Below are positions 6,501-7,071 of a stretch of 7,071 bases of DNA, piece after piece. Below the pieces are notes generated by a model. It was not told where the DNA came from. It did not search any database and saw only the letters and a list, made by a program, of their open reading frames with translations. Within the stretch, counting starts at the first letter, position 1, and the number at the start of each line of letters is the position of its first letter. Both the position numbers and the translations under genes were made by a program. Source of the stretch: an uncultured Lachnospiraceae bacterium (GTDB lineage: Bacteria > Bacillota > Clostridia > Lachnospirales > Lachnospiraceae); assembly GCA_947175305.1 (NCBI GenBank), contig CAMWMO010000078.1:1-7071 (forward strand), in the 5' to 3' direction.

Positions 6501-7071
6501 AGAGATGTCTCATCATAACTAATACTATAGCTCTTCTGTACAAAATAAAGATCCGGATGTTCATTAAGCACACCACTAATTAAATCGCCTAAATCATCAA
6601 CAGGTATTTCATATATTGAAACATCAATCTCCGTATTGCGCTTAAGCATCTGTTGATAAAGATACTCTTCCACCTCATCGCTCTGCGCAGATACCGAAAA
6701 GGCGGAAAGATTACCCTTCTCCGACGGAGCCCCGCCAAACTGATATACCCCTTCCAGTTCATCCTCTGCCATTATTTCCTGTAATTCCGAATTTGCAAGA
6801 TCATTATCCGAAATCCCGGTAACATAGAACTCTTCCGTGTCAGACTCTTCGCCCTCGTCTTCCCCATCTTCACCCGCCGCATCCTCCTCTGCGGGAGGGT
6901 TCTCCTCCTCAGATGGCTCCTGCGCATCCGACATATCCTCTCCATCAGACGGTTCCCCCGTCTCCTCATCTGCAGAATTTTCTCCATTTGCAGTATCATC
7001 ACTCTGAGAAGAGTCTTCTACATCCTCCTCTTCATTCTCACCGGAATCTCCTACATCGGTATTATCTGTAC
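596..7071 (-). CDS. Giant modular surface/secreted protein: transglutaminase-like, thioredoxin-like and CAP domains with Ig-like, Listeria-Bacteroides and other beta-rich repeats (5'-partial)
   Basis: At least 2157 codons are visible. The stop is TAA (complement of 596-598), and the frame stays open to the right edge, so the N-terminus is missing. Numbering from the ATG at 6934, the order is: acidic linker (to about 60), transglutaminase-like (about 85-290), DUF5050/propeller-like (303-450), Big_2 (465-546), thioredoxin-like (553-705), Listeria-Bacteroides repeat (708-777), CAP/SCP (803-957), Big_2 (993-1075), Big_3 (1079-1153), Ig-like (1156-1219), beta repeat (1228-1296), MBG-like (1299-1378), second Listeria-Bacteroides repeat (1382-1453) and seven beta repeats (1460-2106). 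I infer export, because these families are mostly extracellular. The ATG at 6934 is an unlikely start: acidic coding sequence continues for 45 codons upstream and no signal peptide follows it. An SD-like GGAGAGG (6937-6943) is explained by Asp/Glu/Gly codons. No LPXTG, C-terminal helix or SLH domain is seen. The role may be adhesion or modification of surface protein or peptidoglycan. The domains are clear but the overall function is unknown. Confidence 0.93.
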   Translation of the reverse strand, partial: TDNTDVGDSGENEEEDVEDSSQSDDTANGENSADEETGEPSDGEDMSDAQEPSEEENPPAEEDAAGEDGEDEGEESDTEEFYVTGISDNDLANSELQEIMAEDELEGVYQFGGAPSEKGNLSAFSVSAQSDEVEEYLYQQMLKRNTEIDVSIYEIPVDDLGDLISGVLNEHPDLYFVQKSYSISYDETSLYLISIFLTYDDTLNDTAVQSGISTALATVDESMSDLEKAIVLHDYLVVNCEYDKENLDAGTVPAESHTIYGVFAKRTAVCDGYALAYKYLLSRVGIDCYMVTSDSINHAWNMIVLDGQYYQVDVTWDDPTWDMIGRAAHTYMFRSDANFDPADAVDKHIGGRVTYGSETVNYQATDMRYDSAFWTECDSSLVLVGNDCYYVSSEGSLKKTNLSAVTNKGTVVQSIGRWPTWGGGGTWGGSYSGLFRIDDRLYYNDTSSIYSIAMDGTDKRTEFTADTSTGYIYGSAYYQGNVLYALHQTPNLSAKETVLVAALEGSDPVDIPVQRVELSAYTLELAEGEEAELTATVYPTFATDSAVTWTCDDETVATVDNGMVRAIAVGSCTITATAGDKKAECIVQITAKEDNGALNLDNLSYEYTALDDTKISSAADGKPKLLIFYSNGCGNSRNTIKGISSKIDKFAGIDVYAIETNLGTKEEVAEFQATYGCEGITFSYDVTYGNQNSMWTYARAGEISASGTITWPVICYIDADNRLQYITMSYIAADEVLSNLKEYCNAAVEAPQIYTITYVLNGGTNSVFNPSTYTSESDTIILGSATRDGYRFEGWYKDAACTVRVTQIVKGSTGNITLYAKWSPKSSTDLPEIDMTPAPGNVVMGFSGAYYTETADKILERLNAIRLEACKEGVTNPLTKQPLTESDYVPLVWSSDLEAIARLRAAEATVNQDHTRPNGQSCFSVKTTNGEQSWAENLAWNYSGLMEGIEQWYGEKSDWVKQTQGTVTGHYTSIINPSYQQVAVGAFRLSSGGWYAVAQEFSYKSTLDEQKNTDHGSCVQHMEVQGNNVTKLVYSENTTAFLQEGDSCLLPVNVTVQYNDYYGNAKSFAGPYQAGGSWNSSDETVAVVDDMGNVTALGKGTAEISMSAGTKSVSTQITVYGRDESPIVVKCPNITTYKVGQKINLTGGTVTYPSGSQTKTVTLTAAMISGFDSTKPGICAVQVTCGGYTTSFDTLIVEEPKLTAAVGQRLSEIALPRNEYGTYTWQNSSAIMEKAGIYTFTAEFTPNDATKFQKLTDIQVQVTAQETLGTDTDVTFKTNSFTYNGTEQEPKVVVRASDTMLTEGQDYTLSYSNNRNAGIATVTIDGVGCYIGSISRTFEIEPAQLVITAQDKAILIGEPVPAANEYKYGVNGLMTDDFLITEPAVLCGIESSAEAGQYEIVPFGADAGGNYIISYVNGRLTVASEYVSCTVTFDVQGHGTAPENLIDVKVGSTINRPADPTETGYRFDGWYRDAACTKVWNFDSDIVESDMTLYAKWLGGSVDGAFTFQEIADVYYTGKVCKPAVSVYDGDTLLKLGKDYQIKYYNNTNANNNGVRKQGNGEGVYFNADLPYVEIIGKGNYTDRIKDGNKDTVKVNFNILRASIGDGSSQVADGIVLKVTDQLATAKKAQKPFASIKYVKGMKKDTDFNVTLTVENARDQSGRSLQKGLELEDAAVPVGYSGKFLLTVEGIGNYEGSICREIYVADKAHLIKNAKITIGKNLKNITFTGGPVQLKPAETDSADTFSVKYGKTFLKPGRDYMVSYRNHDRVGKAELIITGMGEYAGSKTTTFNIKGRSFTAKTVLVEDLEDKVYTGRAITQNGVKLSYSTGDEALQPLRYGTDYTISYSKNINKGTATMTFKSVTNAGYSGSFRKTFKITAADITQVKRSETMQSMVFNYCKAGVKPVNEILLTNQEGIILQNGKDYTLKYANNKAVAKASGDKPPTVTVKGKGNYVGEFDVTFQIVESDLKQAVDDGDIQIKTTAIAYNPNKVEDYIYKPAVKLMDGKSALRAGTDYAIEYQNNTQADYERYLQNLRNHISTEGDMPVAVITEAEGSSYRLENQIIVPLPIYEVKLTKANLSVEVDEAVYTGNQLTPEVTVSFGGKTLSKGEDYSLSYGANTASGKNKGSVVITGIAPNYGGSVTVKFNITQKPISY
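617..2557 (-). repeat. C-terminal array of seven diverged beta-rich repeats
   Basis: Residues 1460-2106 hold seven units of about 75-100 residues: 1460-1556, 1567-1660, 1664-1749, 1751-1834, 1837-1922, 1934-2031 and 2033-2106. Most show 'Y-x-G-x-x-x-x-P', then 'L-x-x-G-x-DY-x-x-x-Y-x-N', then 'G-x-x-x-Y-x-G-x-x-x-x-x-F-x-I'. The second unit (1567-1660) is the most degenerate. Similarity is at protein level only: I see no long identical DNA repeats, so the array is old or under selection to diversify. Such arrays usually act as stalks or adhesive arms outside the cell. The array runs to within six residues of the stop, with no anchor after it. Confidence 0.85.
2576..2791 (-). repeat. Listeria-Bacteroides (InlB B-type) repeat, copy 2
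   Basis: Residues 1382-1453: 'CTVTFDVQGHGTAPENLIDV', 'TETGYRFDGWYRDAACTKVW' and 'MTLYAKW'. The central motif is close to copy 1, and a 15-base block (2640-2654 and 4665-4679) is identical between the two copies. Confidence 0.92.
2801..3040 (-). other. MBG-like (YDG/MBG_2-type) module
   Basis: Residues 1299-1378: 'L-V-I-T-A-Q-D-K-A-I-L-I-G-E-P-V-P', 'Y-G-V-N-G-L-M-T-D-D', 'AGQYEIVPFGADAGGNYIIS' and 'YVNGRLTVA'. This matches MBG-type modules of bacterial adhesins, including the closing 'NYxIxYxNGxLxV'. Confidence 0.75.
3047..3253 (-). repeat. Beta-rich surface repeat, unit 1 (short-loop type)
   Basis: Residues 1228-1296: 'FTYNGTEQEPKVVV', 'LTEGQDYTLSYSNNRNAG', then 'ATVTIDGVGCYIGSISRTFEI'. 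It has the same layout as the seven units at the C-terminus but is separated from them by an MBG-like module and a Listeria-Bacteroides repeat. Confidence 0.85.
3278..3469 (-). other. Ig-like module of the 'GxxLS...TWQ...GIYTFTAEFTP' type
   Basis: Residues 1156-1219 follow a pattern common in clostridial surface proteins: 'AVGQRLSEIALP', 'GTYTWQ', 'KAGIYTFTAEFTPNDATKF' and a last strand 'IQVQVTA'. I know the pattern but cannot give a family name with certainty. It is probably a structural spacer. Confidence 0.6.
3476..3700 (-). other. Bacterial Ig-like domain, Big_3 type
   Basis: Residues 1079-1153 match Big_3: 'YKVGQKINLTGGTVTYPSG', then 'V-T-L-T-A-A-M-I-S-G-F-D-S-T-K-P-G' and a final strand ending 'SFDTLIVEE'. 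The two Cys (1134, 1140) are close together in the same strand region. Confidence 0.8.
3710..3958 (-). other. Bacterial Ig-like domain, Big_2 type (second copy)
   Basis: Residues 993-1075 end in the Big_2 signature 'WNSSDETVAVVDDMGNVTALGKGTAEISMSAG' (read at 1032-1064, quoted in parts), followed by the last strand 'STQITVYG'. The first half is longer than usual because of an insertion around 'YNDYYGNAKSFAGPYQAGG' (1013-1031). Confidence 0.82.
4064..4528 (-). other. CAP/SCP (PR-1-like) domain
   Basis: Residues 803-957. The hallmarks are 'ILERLNAIR' (helix 1), 'LVWSSDLEAIARLRAAE', 'DHTRPNG..CF' with His869, 'WAENLAW' with Glu891, 'GIEQWYGEK' with Glu910, and 'GHYTSIINPSYQQVAVGAF' with His925. 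The two His and two Glu correspond to the conserved CAP cavity tetrad, so the site appears intact. CAP proteins are secreted. Proposed roles include binding of sterols, lipids or cell-wall material and, rarely, proteolysis, and the role of bacterial members is poorly known. Confidence 0.93.
4604..4813 (-). repeat. Listeria-Bacteroides (InlB B-type) repeat, copy 1
   Basis: Residues 708-777 show the family signature: 'ITYVLNGGTN' at the start, 'TRDGYRFEGWYKDAACT' in the middle and 'ITLYAKW' at the end. The family (List_Bact_rpt) is a small beta-grasp-like module found in many secreted Firmicutes and Bacteroides proteins, probably a spacer or adhesive unit. A second copy occurs at 2576-2791. Confidence 0.92.
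4820..5278 (-). other. Thioredoxin/TlpA-like domain with a CxxS active-site motif
   Basis: Residues 553-705. 'GKPKLLIFYSNGCGNSRNTI' (576-595) matches the beta strand, active-site loop and helix of TlpA/ResA-like thioredoxin folds. 'FAGIDVYAIETN' gives the next strand, and 'T-W-P-V-I-C-Y-I-D' (665-673) matches the cis-proline strand (Pro667). The usual WCxxC is replaced by G-C588-G-N-S591, so only one active-site Cys remains. Cys632, Cys670 and Cys699 are further Cys in the domain. CxxS domains in related families act as monothiol reductases or isomerases, or trap thiols. Here that is inference. Confidence 0.8.
5297..5542 (-). other. Bacterial Ig-like domain, Big_2 type (first copy)
   Basis: Residues 465-546 follow the Big_2 pattern: 'V-x-L-x-x-x-x-L-x-L-x-x-G-x-x-x-x-L-T-A-T-V-Y-P', then 'VTWTCDDETVATVDNGMVRA' and 'G-x-C-T-I-T-A-T-A'. 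It holds three Cys (506, 527, 540), unusual for this normally Cys-poor family. It probably serves as a spacer or adhesive module on the cell surface. Confidence 0.88.
5585..6028 (-). other. DUF5050/beta-propeller-like segment
   Basis: Residues 303-450 contain repeated short beta patterns of the kind 'x-L-Y-Y-x-D-x-x-x-I-Y-x-I-x-x-D-G-T' (for example residues 396-413) and a second copy around 'NDCYYVSSEGSLKKTNL' (341-357). This resembles the DUF5050 / six-bladed-propeller-like regions that often follow transglutaminase-like domains in clostridial surface proteins. At about 150 residues there is room for only a few blades, so it may be a partial propeller. A Trp/Gly-rich insertion interrupts it at residues 371-386. 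Confidence 0.6.
6065..6682 (-). other. Transglutaminase-like (Transglut_core) domain with intact Cys-His-Asp triad
   Basis: Residues 85-290 of the giant protein. The core shows 'AVCDGYA' with candidate nucleophile Cys225 (codon 6260-6262), 'INHAWN' with His253 and 'YYQVDVTWDDP' with Asp268. These are the three signature blocks of bacterial transglutaminase/protease-like domains. The preceding part (residues 85-175) resembles the N-terminal region common to these clostridial proteins, including 'HPDLYFV'. Members use a papain-like thiol mechanism to cleave or cross-link peptides, but the substrate cannot be read from the sequence. All three catalytic positions are intact, so activity is plausible. 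Confidence 0.92.
6755..7071 (-). other. Acidic, Lys/Arg-free linker at the visible N-terminal end
   Basis: From the right edge to residue 35 after the ATG at 6934 I count 38 Asp or Glu in 80 residues, with Ser, Gly, Asn and Pro making up much of the rest. No Lys or Arg appears until residue 73. Such a stretch is probably disordered and resembles linkers that follow an export signal or membrane anchor in Firmicutes surface proteins. It argues that the true start, with a signal peptide, lies beyond position 7071. Confidence 0.8.

Noticed and set aside
6932..6934. ATG at this position as the start of the giant protein
   Set aside because: The frame is open to the window edge with the same acidic composition, no signal peptide follows the ATG, and the SD-like GGAGAGG is explained by Gly/Glu codons and sits too close.
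6772..7002. Arg/Met-rich 76-codon frame on the - strand
   Set aside because: This is the frame-shifted reading of the GAA/GAG/GAT-rich acidic linker, which naturally gives Arg- and Met-rich translations.

Overview
The window holds two convergent genes and looks like Firmicutes/Clostridia DNA, most like a Lachnospiraceae-type gut anaerobe. That assignment is inference. It rests on the kinds of surface domain seen (Listeria-Bacteroides repeats, bacterial Ig-like domains, an MBG-like domain, and repeats with 'G-x-DY-x-x-x-Y-x-NN ... G-x-Y-x-G-x-x-x-x-x-F-x-I') and on the moderate G+C of the genes beside an AT-rich leader.

Layout: bases 1-142 are an AT-rich leader (about 30% G+C by my count). 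They may include the last codons of an upstream gene. Bases 143-550 (+) encode a 135-residue protein with two predicted membrane segments. Bases 559-597 form a hairpin terminator shared by the two converging genes. Bases 596-7071 (-), more than 90% of the window, are one giant gene. It is complete at its 3' end but runs off the right edge of the window at its 5' end. At least 2157 codons are visible, and the first in-frame ATG in the window (6932-6934) is very probably not the true start.

The giant protein is a modular, almost certainly exported, surface or secreted protein. From N- to C-terminus it has: an acidic linker without Lys or Arg; a transglutaminase-like domain with an intact Cys-His-Asp triad; a DUF5050/beta-propeller-like stretch; a Big_2 Ig-like domain; a thioredoxin/TlpA-like domain with CxxS in place of CxxC; a Listeria-Bacteroides repeat; a CAP/SCP domain; Big_2, Big_3 and another Ig-like module; one beta-rich repeat; an MBG-like module; a second Listeria-Bacteroides repeat; and seven more beta-rich repeats up to the stop. 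It has no LPXTG signal, C-terminal membrane helix or SLH domain, so any anchor must lie in the unseen N-terminus. Residue numbers for this protein count from the ATG at 6932-6934, for convenience only.

The most interesting point is the combination of three potentially active or ligand-binding domains (transglutaminase-like, thioredoxin-like, CAP) on one stalk of adhesin-type modules. I see no CRISPR array, rRNA, tRNA, insertion sequence or phage gene.
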